A stretch of 64,000 nt of DNA from Marinicrinis sediminis (lineage in GTDB: Bacteria; Bacillota; Bacilli; Paenibacillales; KCTC-33676), in NCBI RefSeq assembly GCF_042685085.1, contig NZ_JBHUMM010000043.1, positions 124,001 to 188,000 on the forward strand, given 5' to 3'. Position 1 is the stretch's first letter. Every line of letters begins with the position of its first letter. Below, piece after piece: positions 15,805-24,478 of the stretch. A program made the position numbers and the translations under genes. The notes under the pieces were generated by a model. That model made no database searches, was not told the DNA's origin, and saw nothing but the letters and a program-made list of their open reading frames with translations.

Positions 15805-16046
15805 GAACAGAGAGCCGGGAACTGCTGAAAACCGGTATAGCCCAGTTGAAGAAGATGGTCCGGGAGGCTCTGCTGTCGAGTCATGAGAAGCAGGCAATAA
15901 ACGCTCTCAGACAAGGCTGCAGCGTAATCCTTCGTTACAGGAGCAGTCATGGACTGTGTGAGCTTTTTTCTGTGAGGAAAAAAGAAAGCATGGGTGGTAA
16001 CGCGTGAGTACAACTCTCGTCCCATTATTGGGCGAGAGTTTTTTTG
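15805..16046 (+). promoter_or_regulatory. T-box riboswitch, methionine-specific
   Basis: Stem I begins at CAGAGAGCCGGGA and closes with GGGAGGCTCTG. Between them GAAG-ATG-G places ATG (15855-15857) where the specifier codon belongs, agreeing with the downstream methionyl-tRNA synthetase. The antiterminator core is GGGTGGTAACGCG (15992-16004), a variant of GGGTGGNACCGCG. The leader ends in the terminator AACTCTCG / CGAGAGTT plus seven T (16012-16046). Uncharged tRNA-Met would favour antitermination. Confidence 0.88.
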
Positions 16047-16090
16047 ATGTTTTTATGTATACAACCGTCTATAAACAGGAGGAAGAAAAG

Positions 16091-18076
16091 ATGTCTGAAG
16101 CCAAGAAAACCTTTTATCTCACCACACCGATCTATTATCCGAGTGACAAGCTGCATATCGGTCACGCCTATACGACTGTCGCCGGTGACGCGATGACCCG
16201 TTACAAGCGTCTGCGGGGATATGAAGTTATGTATTTGACCGGGACGGACGAGCATGGCCAGAAGATTGAGCGCAAGGCCAAGGAAAAGGGCGTATCTCCA
16301 CAGCAGTTTGTGGATGAGATTGTGACCGGCATCAAGGCTCTGTGGGAGAAACTGGACATTCAATATGACGATTTTATTCGCACAACCGAAACCCGACACA
16401 AGTTGTCCGTCGAAAAAATCTTTGCCCGATTGCTGGAACAGGGAGATATCTATCTGGACCAGTACGAAGGATGGTACTGTACCCCGTGTGAGTCCTTCTT
16501 TCTGGAAAGACAGCTGGAGGACGGCAAGTGTCCGGACTGCGGGAGAGCCGTGGAGCGGGTAAAGGAAGAAAGCTACTTTTTCAAAATGAGCAAATATGCG
16601 GATCGCCTGCTTGCTTATTATGAGGCCAATCCGGATTTTATCCAGCCTGAATCACGCAAGAATGAGATGATCAACAACTTTATCAAGCCTGGACTCGAGG
16701 ATCTGGCTGTTTCTCGTACGACTTTTGATTGGGGCGTGAAGGTGCCACAGGACCCTAAACATGTCATTTACGTGTGGATCGACGCCCTTTCCAATTATAT
16801 TACCGCGTTAGGCTATGGCAGTGAGGACGCTGAGAAATACGAGGCGTTCTGGCCGGCGGATGTCCATTTGGTCGGAAAAGAAATCATTCGTTTCCATACG
16901 ATCTATTGGCCGATTATGCTGATGGCCCTTGACCTGCCGCTTCCTAAGAAAGTATTCGGTCATGGCTGGCTATTAATGAAGGATGGCAAGATGTCCAAGT
17001 CCAAAGGGAATGTGGTGGACCCTGTGACGCTAATTGACCGTTTCGGGTTGGACGCGCTGCGGTATTACTTGCTGAGGGAGGTTCCTTTCGGCTCAGATGG
17101 AACCTTTACGCCTGAGAGTTTTGTAGAGCGCATTAACTTTGACCTTGCCAATGATCTAGGCAATCTGTTGAACCGAACCGTCGCGATGATTCACAAATAT
17201 TTTGATGGAACCATTCCTGCCTACCAGGGACAGGTGACCGAGCATGATGCAGAGCTGGAGAAGTTGGCGGAACATACTGCTATGGAAGTGGAGAAAGCGA
17301 TGGAGAATATGCAATTCTCCGTCGCCCTCAGCGCCATCTGGAAGTTGATCAGCTTCACCAATAAATATATTGATCTGACACAACCGTGGGTTTTGGCGAA
17401 AGACGAAGCGAATCGTGATGCCCTGGCGTCTGTGATGGTCCATCTGGCCGAATCGTTGCGCATGACTTCGATTTTGTTGCAGCCATTTATGACGCGTACA
17501 CCTGCGAAGATGTGGGAACAACTGGGATTGACAGAAGGAGCACATACAGAATGGGAGAGCGCCAAACAATTCGGCGGCATTCCACAAGCACAGGTTCAAA
17601 AAGCGGCGCCGATCTTCCCGCGTCTGGAAGTGGAGGAAGAAGTGGCGTATATCGTGGAAGCGATGGGTGGTGTCATGGCAACAGCAAATCCGGCAGCACC
17701 AGCATCCACACCGGATTCAGCGCCAGCACCGGATGAAGCCGAACAAGAAGCCAATCTCATTACCATCGACGATTTTGCAAAGGTAGAATTAAAGGTGGCG
17801 CAGGTGATTGCGGCAGAACCGGTCAAAAAGGCAGACAAATTGCTGAAGTTGCAGCTTGATCTCGGAGAAGAGCAGCGTCAGGTCGTGTCCGGGATTGCCA
17901 AGCATTATCATCCGGATGAACTGGTAGGCAAGAAAGTGATCTGCGTGACAAATCTGAAACCGGTGAAGCTGCGCGGAGAGCTCTCCCAGGGTATGATTCT
18001 GGCGGCTTCCAAAGGCGATCAGCTGACCCTTGCGACCGTGCCGGACATGATGCCGAACGGAGCATTGGTGAAATAA
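16091..18076 (+). CDS. metG: Methionyl-tRNA synthetase
   Basis: Charges tRNA-Met. The class I HIGH motif is at residues 22-25 (LHIGHAYTT), and KMSKS at 300-304. A zinc knuckle (CTPC ... CPDCG) sits in the connective domain, and the last hundred residues form an OB-fold tRNA-binding domain (KVELKVAQVIAAEPVKKADKLL) after a Pro/Ala-rich linker. It has 661 residues from ATG 16091, which follows AGGAGGAAGAAAAG. Expression is set by the methionine T-box upstream. Confidence 0.97.
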   Translation: MSEAKKTFYLTTPIYYPSDKLHIGHAYTTVAGDAMTRYKRLRGYEVMYLTGTDEHGQKIERKAKEKGVSPQQFVDEIVTGIKALWEKLDIQYDDFIRTTETRHKLSVEKIFARLLEQGDIYLDQYEGWYCTPCESFFLERQLEDGKCPDCGRAVERVKEESYFFKMSKYADRLLAYYEANPDFIQPESRKNEMINNFIKPGLEDLAVSRTTFDWGVKVPQDPKHVIYVWIDALSNYITALGYGSEDAEKYEAFWPADVHLVGKEIIRFHTIYWPIMLMALDLPLPKKVFGHGWLLMKDGKMSKSKGNVVDPVTLIDRFGLDALRYYLLREVPFGSDGTFTPESFVERINFDLANDLGNLLNRTVAMIHKYFDGTIPAYQGQVTEHDAELEKLAEHTAMEVEKAMENMQFSVALSAIWKLISFTNKYIDLTQPWVLAKDEANRDALASVMVHLAESLRMTSILLQPFMTRTPAKMWEQLGLTEGAHTEWESAKQFGGIPQAQVQKAAPIFPRLEVEEEVAYIVEAMGGVMATANPAAPASTPDSAPAPDEAEQEANLITIDDFAKVELKVAQVIAAEPVKKADKLLKLQLDLGEEQRQVVSGIAKHYHPDELVGKKVICVTNLKPVKLRGELSQGMILAASKGDQLTLATVPDMMPNGALVK

Positions 18077-18139
18077 AGCAAGACAGATAGAACGAGTGAC
18101 TGCGAGATGGTAGGCAAATGTACAGCATGCCAGGGTGTA

Positions 18140-18187
18140 CCTTGCAATTGCACCGCATGCATCTGCTCAAATTGCATGCCTGCAAGG
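18140..18187. repeat. Inverted repeat after metG
   Basis: Arms CCTTGCA (18140-18146) and TGCAAGG (18181-18187) enclose a second pair, GCATGCA and TGCATGC. There is no T run. It may be a weak terminator or an RNA-stability hairpin in the 178-base gap before the next gene. Confidence 0.4.
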
Positions 18188-18254
18188 CGATCACACGAGC
18201 GAACTTGTCTTCTCTCACATTATATATAGTGTGTAGAAGAGAGGAGATGAGGGC

Positions 18255-18665
18255 ATGACATTGGAAGTGGAACAAGTGCTGGGTGCGTTGGCATTCAGTA
18301 AGCCTCAGCGGGTTCATTCGATTAAATTCATTACCGGAACCCAGAGGGCCAATGGGGTTGTGGGTCGAGGCAGGTATGATACGCTGCTGACCATCTACAA
18401 TCCGCATCATCGCAAAATCACCTTCAAGGTCAGGGTGGTGCAATCCAAACGGGCTATCGGTCAGAATCAGGCACGAAGTGGTGTCATCCAACTCACCCTG
18501 CGCGGTAAACAGGCGGTGGAACTGAATCGCACAGATATTTTGCGCATACTGGGTACAAATCGCAATTGTGCGCAGCTGATGAGGGGTGTCATCTCGGTCG
18601 AAGCAGCACGATCACAGCCATTATTGCAGGTCAATGCTGCTTTCACCAAAAACCCGATTGTATAA
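18255..18665 (+). CDS. Protein of unknown function
   Basis: 136 residues; I do not recognise it. It has no membrane segment or Cys cluster. It is basic, with beta-like alternating stretches (KFITGTQRANGVVGRGRYDTLL, LRGKQAVELNRTDILRILG) that could bind nucleic acid. GAGGAG precedes ATG 18255, and a clean terminator follows, so it looks like a monocistronic gene. A promoter-like TATATA lies about 30 bases upstream. It sits between metG and the zinc operon. Confidence 0.6.
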   Translation: MTLEVEQVLGALAFSKPQRVHSIKFITGTQRANGVVGRGRYDTLLTIYNPHHRKITFKVRVVQSKRAIGQNQARSGVIQLTLRGKQAVELNRTDILRILGTNRNCAQLMRGVISVEAARSQPLLQVNAAFTKNPIV

Positions 18666-18709
18666 GCGAAGCCTACGACCTGGTATATCGATATCTATTG
18701 ACTGAATCG

Positions 18710-18738
18710 CCGTTCGGTGTATAGCCGAACGGTTTTTT
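18710..18738 (+). terminator. Terminator after the unknown gene
   Basis: CCGTTCGG / CCGAACGG with a 7-base loop, then six T residues. Confidence 0.85.
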
Positions 18739-18799
18739 ACGGCTCCTGACTTCAATTTTGAGGGCGACATCCAACGGTATCCATCCCCTTAAGAATGGC

Positions 18800-18828
18800 T
18801 TGACAAAGCCTATGATCGTCCGTATAAT
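18800..18828 (+). promoter_or_regulatory. Consensus sigma-A promoter of the zinc uptake operon
   Basis: TTGACA (18800-18805), 17 bases, TATAAT (18823-18828). The predicted start near 18835 lies just before the Zur box. Confidence 0.85.
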
Positions 18829-18845
18829 CGCTGTTGTGGTTTATG

Positions 18846-18860
18846 TAGTAATCATTACGA
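18846..18860. promoter_or_regulatory. Zur box of znuACB
   Basis: TAGTAATCATTACGA is one base off the palindromic Gram-positive Zur consensus TCGTAATNATTACGA. It lies at about +11 of the promoter, so zinc-loaded Zur would block the operon. Confidence 0.85.
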
Positions 18861-18973
18861 TTAAACAAATAGACGGTGTACGATGTACGAGTATAGAAGT
18901 CAAAAAGAGGGGATGATGAGAGATGGGAGCAAACAGCATGAATGGAACAAAAAGAGTGGGCAAGGGGAAGCAT

Positions 18974-20086
18974 ATGAAGCGGGTCAAGTGGATGGTGTTG
19001 ATCGCCGTGATGATTTTGCTATTGTCCGCCTGTACCAATCAGAATGAGTTTGAAAGAGTAGAAGGCAAAGTCAATGTCGTGACCACTTTTTACCCACTGC
19101 AGTTTCTGGCTGAAGAAATCGGCGGAGAATCTGCACACGTGATCAACCTGGTGCCAACTGGCGTGGATTCCCATGACTGGACCCCCAAAAGCCAGGACTT
19201 GCTAAATATGAAAAAGGCAGATATGTTCATTTATAATGGGGCTGGATTTGAAGGCTGGGTGGATGATTTTCTGAGTGGAATGGATCAAGATCATGACATG
19301 AAGGTGGTTGAAGCAAGTGAAGGGGCTTCATTTATTTATCCATCTGAAGTGGAGATGGAAGAAGATCACCATCAGGACGAGAATTCACACCAAGAAGATA
19401 AAGAACACGAAGAAGAACATCATGATGAGCATGAAGAACATGGACATGAGGAAGAAGAACATAGCAAGCAAGAAGAACATGGACATGAGGAAGAAAATCA
19501 TCATGAGCACGAAGAAGAGCATGCGGAAGAAGACGCTCATGCCGGTCATGATCATGGCGACCATGATATCGATCCTCATCTGTGGACCAGCCCGAAGCAG
19601 TTGATGTGGATGGCTGAAAATGTAAAAGAAGGTTTTATTGCAGCAGACCCGGAAAACCAGCAGCAGTATGAACAAAATTTCAGTGCACTGCTGGAAGAAT
19701 TAAGCGAATTGGATGCAGGTATCAGACAAATTGTAGAACAGGCAGCTCGTACCGATATCGTCGTTTCGCATAATGCCTATTCCTATTTGGCGAGAGATTA
19801 TGGTCTGAATCAAATCAGTGTAATGGGCTTGTCACCGGAAGCGGAACCGACCGCCAAGGATATTAAACAGGTCTCTGATTTCATCAAAGAACATGAGGTT
19901 CAATATATTTTATTTGAAGAGCTTGTGTCACCTGAGATTGCCCAGATGCTGTCCAATGATCTAGGCATTGAAACATTGGTATTTAATCCGCTGGAGGGAT
20001 TGACCGATGAGCAAAATCAGCAGAATGAAAATTATATCTCCATCATGAAGGAAAATATAGAGACTTTGAAGAAAGCTCTTCAATAA
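18974..20086 (+). CDS. znuA: Zinc ABC transporter substrate-binding lipoprotein
   Basis: Binds extracellular Zn(II) for import. ATG 18974 follows AAGGGGAAG and gives a short lipoprotein signal ending in the lipobox LLSAC; in-frame ATGs at 18923 and 18938 are also possible. The fold is ZnuA/AdcA-type, with metal His in VPTGVDSHDWTPKS, DIDPHLWTSPKQL and VVSHNAYSYLARDYGL. Between about residues 118 and 200 is a long acidic, His-rich loop made of HEEE- and GHEEE-like repeats, typical of zinc-specific members and thought to scavenge zinc. It is the first gene of znuA-znuC-znuB. Confidence 0.94.
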   Translation: MKRVKWMVLIAVMILLLSACTNQNEFERVEGKVNVVTTFYPLQFLAEEIGGESAHVINLVPTGVDSHDWTPKSQDLLNMKKADMFIYNGAGFEGWVDDFLSGMDQDHDMKVVEASEGASFIYPSEVEMEEDHHQDENSHQEDKEHEEEHHDEHEEHGHEEEEHSKQEEHGHEEENHHEHEEEHAEEDAHAGHDHGDHDIDPHLWTSPKQLMWMAENVKEGFIAADPENQQQYEQNFSALLEELSELDAGIRQIVEQAARTDIVVSHNAYSYLARDYGLNQISVMGLSPEAEPTAKDIKQVSDFIKEHEVQYILFEELVSPEIAQMLSNDLGIETLVFNPLEGLTDEQNQQNENYISIMKENIETLKKALQ

Positions 20087-20177
20087 ATGCAGACATCAAA
20101 TGCAGGCATCGAGTAGTACAGATACCGAGAAGTGCTTAGACCTACCACTAGCGAGATATTCGAAATGAGGTGAGCCC

Positions 20178-21002
20178 GTGCGTGCGAACAGGCAGAGTGG
20201 GCCGAAAACACAACAGAGCGACCACTGTCACGCTCCCGTCATTGAACTGGAAGACGTGAGCTTTGGCTATGATCATCAAAAAGTCATTCAGCAACTCCAT
20301 TTTCAAATTCTGGAGCGGGATTTTGTTGGACTAATCGGCAGCAACGGAGCCGGGAAAACCACCTTACTCCGTATGATTGTCGGTTTGCTGAAACCGACTG
20401 AAGGCAGTATCCGACTCTTCGGCACTCCGATGAACCGTTTCAAGGACTGGGATCGAATCGGGTATGTGCCGCAGCGAAATGCGTTTAATCCCTTGTTTCC
20501 TGCTACTGTCAAGGAAGTCGTCATGTCGGGACTTTACGGTCGAAAAGGGCTCTTCCGCAGAATAGCAAAAAAAGATCAGCAGAAATGCACGGATGCGCTC
20601 GGTGCCCTTGGCATTGAACATCTTCGCGATCGCAAGATTGGTCAGCTGTCAGGTGGACAGCAACAGCGTGTGTTTTTGGCGAGAGCACTGATTCATAACC
20701 CTGAACTGCTCATTCTTGATGAGCCGACTGTCGGGATCGATACCGAAACCCAGCGCATGTTTTTTCAAATGATTCAGCATATGCATCAGCACCATCAGAT
20801 TACATTTCTCATGGTTTCACATGATCTGGACATGATGCATGCGTATTTGGGTGATCAAGCCAAGCAAGTCAATGGCAAGCTGCAATTCCATGTTCGCCAT
20901 TCCCATGAAACGCAGGATTGCAGTGAAGATGATTTGATGCACACGTTGCGTCATTTGCAGTCCGAACGGCCATTTGAAGCGATGGCAGTCAAGGAGGGAT
21001 AG
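20178..21002 (+). CDS. znuC: Zinc ABC transporter ATPase
   Basis: Energises zinc import. Walker A is GSNGAGKTT, the signature LSGGQQQRV and Walker B LLILDEPTVG; 274 residues. A His-containing tail (FHVRHSHETQDC) is common in zinc-system ATPases. Translation probably starts at GTG 20178 after GAGGTGAG. It lies 91 bases after znuA and 3 bases before znuB. Confidence 0.93.
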   Translation: MRANRQSGPKTQQSDHCHAPVIELEDVSFGYDHQKVIQQLHFQILERDFVGLIGSNGAGKTTLLRMIVGLLKPTEGSIRLFGTPMNRFKDWDRIGYVPQRNAFNPLFPATVKEVVMSGLYGRKGLFRRIAKKDQQKCTDALGALGIEHLRDRKIGQLSGGQQQRVFLARALIHNPELLILDEPTVGIDTETQRMFFQMIQHMHQHHQITFLMVSHDLDMMHAYLGDQAKQVNGKLQFHVRHSHETQDCSEDDLMHTLRHLQSERPFEAMAVKEG

Positions 21003-21005
21003 CGG

Positions 21006-21821
21006 ATGGAATTGCTGCTTGAGCCCTTTTTTCAACGAGCCATGCTGGGCGGCTTGATGATCGGACTGATGGCGCCATTGATTGGTGTCTTCGTGGTCTT
21101 GCGCCGATTGTCCATGATTGGAGATACCCTGTCCCATGTTTCCATCGCAGGTGTGGCCCTTGGCTTTCTGATCAACTGGTATCCGCTTGCGCTGGGCATT
21201 GTATTTGCCCTTGGTGCTGCCTTTATCATAGAGAAATTAAGAAAGACCTATCGCACTTATGCTGAATTATCGATTGCCATCATTATGTCAGGCGGGGTTG
21301 CTCTCGCTTCGATTTTGTTTACCCTTGGCAAAGGATTTAATATGAACGTACAGAGCTATTTTTTCGGTAGTATCTTTACGATGGATCAAACGGATCTGAC
21401 GATCATCTTTATCGTTACTCTTCTTGTTCTGGCCGTGATGATGTTTCTCCTGAAAGAGTTGTTCCTGCTTACCTTTGATGAAGATACCGCAGCAGTAAAG
21501 GGACTGCCTGTTCGTTGGCTCAATATGATGATTACCGTGCTAACAGCACTGGTTGTCAGTTCTGCGATGAAAGTCGTCGGCGTTCTGATGGTATCTGCCT
21601 TGCTGACCATTCCTGCCGCTTCCGGTCTGCTGCTCGGCAAAAGCTTTCGCCACACGATCATCTGGAGTGTGCTCGTGTCTGAACTCGCCGTGTTTGGCGG
21701 GTTGATGGGTGCAGGCGTGTACAATTTGGCTCCGGGGGGGAGCATTGTGTTATTATTGATAGGGATTCTAATCCTATCTCTATTATTTACGATGCTGCGT
21801 CGGTCGAGAGCGATGAACTAA
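21006..21821 (+). CDS. znuB: Zinc ABC transporter permease
   Basis: ABC-3 family permease of 271 residues with about seven to eight hydrophobic helices. Family marks are VVLRRLSMIGDTLSHVSIAGVA near the N terminus and LMVSALLTIPAASGLLLGKSF in the C-terminal half. It begins 3 bases after znuC, so the two are coupled. It forms the membrane channel of the Zur-regulated zinc importer. Confidence 0.93.
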   Translation: MELLLEPFFQRAMLGGLMIGLMAPLIGVFVVLRRLSMIGDTLSHVSIAGVALGFLINWYPLALGIVFALGAAFIIEKLRKTYRTYAELSIAIIMSGGVALASILFTLGKGFNMNVQSYFFGSIFTMDQTDLTIIFIVTLLVLAVMMFLLKELFLLTFDEDTAAVKGLPVRWLNMMITVLTALVVSSAMKVVGVLMVSALLTIPAASGLLLGKSFRHTIIWSVLVSELAVFGGLMGAGVYNLAPGGSIVLLLIGILILSLLFTMLRRSRAMN

Positions 21822-21883
21822 GGACACATACGCCCTGATCATCATGAGATAGACCCAGCAACTTCAGAAAGGAGCAGCTCACA

Positions 21884-22591
21884 ATGGATGTAAATCTGTG
21901 GATTGCTTTATGGGCGGGAATTGCGTCATTTATATCACCGTGCTGTTTGCCGCTCTATCCTTCGTACTTATCTTATATTACCGGGATATCCGTTAATCAG
22001 ATCAAGTCAGGACAGACGAGAGAGATGAGAGCCAAGACGATGTCTCATACGCTGTTTTTTATTTTGGGCTTTTCCGTGGTGTACTACACCTTGGGTGCCG
22101 CTGCGGGACTTGTCGGAGAAGTTTTCAGGGAGCACCGGGATCTGATCAGTCAGATTGCCGCTATCCTGATCATCATCATGGGCCTGTTTCTGTTGGGGAT
22201 CTTCAAGCCACAACTGCTGATGAGAGAAGCCAAGCTGAAGATGCCTTCCAAGCCGGCTGGCTATCTGGGTTCGTTTCTGATCGGAATTGGATTTGCAGCA
22301 GGCTGGTCTCCGTGTGTGGGACCGATTCTCTCGGCGATCATTGCACTGGCTTCCACCGAACCGGGTAGCTGGTTCCCGCTTATGACCGCTTACTCGCTGG
22401 GCTTTGCCATTCCGTTCTTTGTACTGGCTTTCTTTGTCGGTTCCACGAGATGGGTGCTAAAATATTCCCCCATCATCATGAAAGTGGGAGGGGCCCTCAT
22501 GATCGTCTTCGGCGTCCTCTTGTACACAGGCAAAATGACCCAAATCACAAACTGGCTGAATAGCATGACTCCGGACTTGCTAAAATTTTAA
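21884..22591 (+). CDS. ccdA: CcdA-type thiol-disulfide transport protein
   Basis: Passes reducing equivalents across the membrane for cytochrome c maturation and for thiol proteins of the spore envelope. 235 residues with six hydrophobic helices. The paired-Cys motifs are SPCCLPLYPSYLSYITG in the first helix and GWSPCVGPIL in the fourth. It has its own ribosome site (GAAAGGAGC) and a terminator downstream. No cytochrome c genes are adjacent, so its partner thioredoxin is elsewhere. Confidence 0.9.
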   Translation: MDVNLWIALWAGIASFISPCCLPLYPSYLSYITGISVNQIKSGQTREMRAKTMSHTLFFILGFSVVYYTLGAAAGLVGEVFREHRDLISQIAAILIIIMGLFLLGIFKPQLLMREAKLKMPSKPAGYLGSFLIGIGFAAGWSPCVGPILSAIIALASTEPGSWFPLMTAYSLGFAIPFFVLAFFVGSTRWVLKYSPIIMKVGGALMIVFGVLLYTGKMTQITNWLNSMTPDLLKF

Positions 22592-22619
22592 AGGATATCC
22601 ATTGATTAAACAGACGCAT

Positions 22620-22661
22620 AACCCGCAGCCACATCAAAACGGTGCGCTGCGGGTTCTTTTT
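22620..22661 (+). terminator. Terminator of ccdA
   Basis: AACCCGCAG / CTGCGGGTT, then CTTTTT. It lies in the short gap between the convergent ccdA and splB genes. Confidence 0.85.
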
Positions 22662-22666
22662 CCCTT

Positions 22667-23731
22667 TTACGTGAAATATTCAATTCGCGCATCAGGAAAG
22701 TGGAGGAAAATCTGTTCCGTGATAAACATGCGGAGCGCTTCTGCCTGCTCGTCGGGGTAGACGTATTTGCCCTGGCCCCAGCGTCCCCACTTGTATTTGC
22801 GCTTTGCTTCATCCATTTCCAGCTTCGTCTTCGGGTATCGCTGTTCGATGACCCGTTTTGCTGTCTTGGTGAAGCGATGTTGAATCAGTTCAAAAGTGAG
22901 GTCTGTGTCATCTTGGACCTGTACTTGCTCGGCAAGCTTTTCCATCAGCTCACCATAGCCTTGTTCCCAGCCTTCATGCCAGATAATCGGGGCAATAATG
23001 AAGCCGAGCGGGTATCCGGCTTTGGCAATTTTGGAAGCTCCCTCGATCCGTTCTTCAAACGAGGAAGTGCCGGGTTCAAAGTTCTTGATCACATAATCTG
23101 CATTGACACTAAAGCGAACTCGGGTGTGCAAATTGTGTTCCAGGTTTAACAAGGGCTCCACATGATGATATTTCGTCACAAACCGGAGTCTGCCATGCTC
23201 CTGCTTGCCCATAAAGGTGATCAAGTCCTGCAAGGAGCCGGTAATGTGCTCAATCCCGACTGGATCAGACGTACAGGCTGCTTCAAACCGTGTTATTTCC
23301 GGAACCCGTTCATCAATATATCCTTGAGCGGCCTCGAGAATATCGTCCGTATTGACATAGATGCGTACATAGGGCTTTGCCCCAAGCGTCGTTTGCAGGT
23401 AGCAATAATGACAGTGTCCCATGCAGCCGGTGGAGATGGGAATGGCATACTCCGCAGACGGCTTTGACGTATCGAACTTCAGCGTCTTGCGTAGTCCGAC
23501 CACCAGGGTTCGCTTTGCGTTGCGATATTTTTCCAATTCGGTATCTCCGGGCAGGTTGGTAATCCGATTATGAGAGGTCGTGATACGGATCGGGATCTGT
23601 TCCTTCTCCGCCCACTCATGGATGCGTTTTCCCTTGGGATAGTCGAGCGCTGCAGGTTCAAAATAAATGAGATCTGGAATAAAGGGCTTGGTCGTTTTTC
23701 GTTTCGGTTTTTCGAGCGTTGTGGTAGACAC
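22667..23731 (-). CDS. splB: Spore photoproduct lyase
   Basis: Radical-SAM enzyme that repairs the 5-thyminyl-5,6-dihydrothymine dimers formed in UV-exposed spores. The cluster motif is CMGHCHYC (Cys-x3-Cys-x2-Cys) within YAIPISTGCMGHCHYCYLQT. The protein has 354 residues, the usual length. No splA-type gene is adjacent. It is monocistronic on the minus strand, convergent with ccdA and divergent from mntR. Confidence 0.93.
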   Translation of the reverse strand: MSTTTLEKPKRKTTKPFIPDLIYFEPAALDYPKGKRIHEWAEKEQIPIRITTSHNRITNLPGDTELEKYRNAKRTLVVGLRKTLKFDTSKPSAEYAIPISTGCMGHCHYCYLQTTLGAKPYVRIYVNTDDILEAAQGYIDERVPEITRFEAACTSDPVGIEHITGSLQDLITFMGKQEHGRLRFVTKYHHVEPLLNLEHNLHTRVRFSVNADYVIKNFEPGTSSFEERIEGASKIAKAGYPLGFIIAPIIWHEGWEQGYGELMEKLAEQVQVQDDTDLTFELIQHRFTKTAKRVIEQRYPKTKLEMDEAKRKYKWGRWGQGKYVYPDEQAEALRMFITEQIFLHFPDARIEYFT

Positions 23732-23911
23732 GTGCAGCAGTCCCTCCTTTGGCTTCTGCTTCTATTTTGGACTGCAAGACCTGGTTTCATGAAGGGAAAG
23801 GTTGGCGAAAGAGGCCAACGAAGACAGGTTCCACGGGTTGATTTTTAAAACCCATAAAGTGTAATATACTAAGAGTGTGCCCGATTGAAATGGCCAAGAG
23901 GGGGAAGTTGG

Positions 23912-24334
23912 ATGGCAACACCAAGTATGGAAGATTATTTGGAACGAATATATCTCCTGATCGATGAGAAGGGATATGCGCGTGTATCGGATATCGCAGA
24001 GGGACTCGAAGTGCATCCATCTTCTGTAACGAAAATGATTCAGAAGCTCGATAAAGACAATTATCTGGTGTACGAAAAATATCGCGGTTTGGTTTTAACG
24101 TCAAAAGGAAAGAAAATGGGGAAGAGACTGCTGGACAGGCATCAGCTGCTTGAGGATTTTCTACAGCTTATTGGCGTACAAGAAGAGAACATTTACACCG
24201 ATGTGGAAGGCATTGAACACCACCTGAGCTGGGATTCCATTACTTGCATCGAAGGACTGGTTGAGTTTTTCAAGCGTCATCCCGAGAGCAGAGAACGGCT
24301 AATGGATATTCGATCCGAAATTGAAACGGACTAA
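23912..24334 (+). CDS. mntR: Manganese transport regulator MntR (DtxR family)
   Basis: Mn(II)-sensing repressor of manganese uptake genes. A winged helix (MEDYLERIYLLI, VSDIAEGLEVHPSSVTKMIQKL) is followed by the metal and dimer part with GIEHHLSWDS, which carries the conserved His and Glu ligands. ATG 23912 follows AGAGGGGG; 140 residues, no SH3 domain, as in Bacillus MntR. A promoter TTGATT-18-TAATAT lies about 45 bases upstream. It opens the yqhN-to-spo0A block. Confidence 0.93.
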   Translation: MATPSMEDYLERIYLLIDEKGYARVSDIAEGLEVHPSSVTKMIQKLDKDNYLVYEKYRGLVLTSKGKKMGKRLLDRHQLLEDFLQLIGVQEENIYTDVEGIEHHLSWDSITCIEGLVEFFKRHPESRERLMDIRSEIETD

Positions 24335-24356
24335 ACTACATAGGACCCGATCCGAC

Positions 24357-24387
24357 CAGCTTCACCTTGACCAGGTGAGGCTGTTTT
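24357..24387 (+). terminator. Terminator of mntR
   Basis: CAGCTTCACCT / AGGTGAGGCTG with a 5-base loop, then four T residues. Confidence 0.7.
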
Positions 24388-24478
24388 CAATTTGCAATCA
24401 TAAGGACAACCTGAGTCCGCATACATCGTACTGACGGCGCATTGCAGCGCGCAAGGTCAGAATGGGGTGTGAGGCAGG

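Noticed and set aside
19385..19675. A Met/Phe-rich frame antisense to znuA
   Set aside because: It is the complement of the His/Glu-rich loop, which automatically gives Met, Leu and Phe codons.
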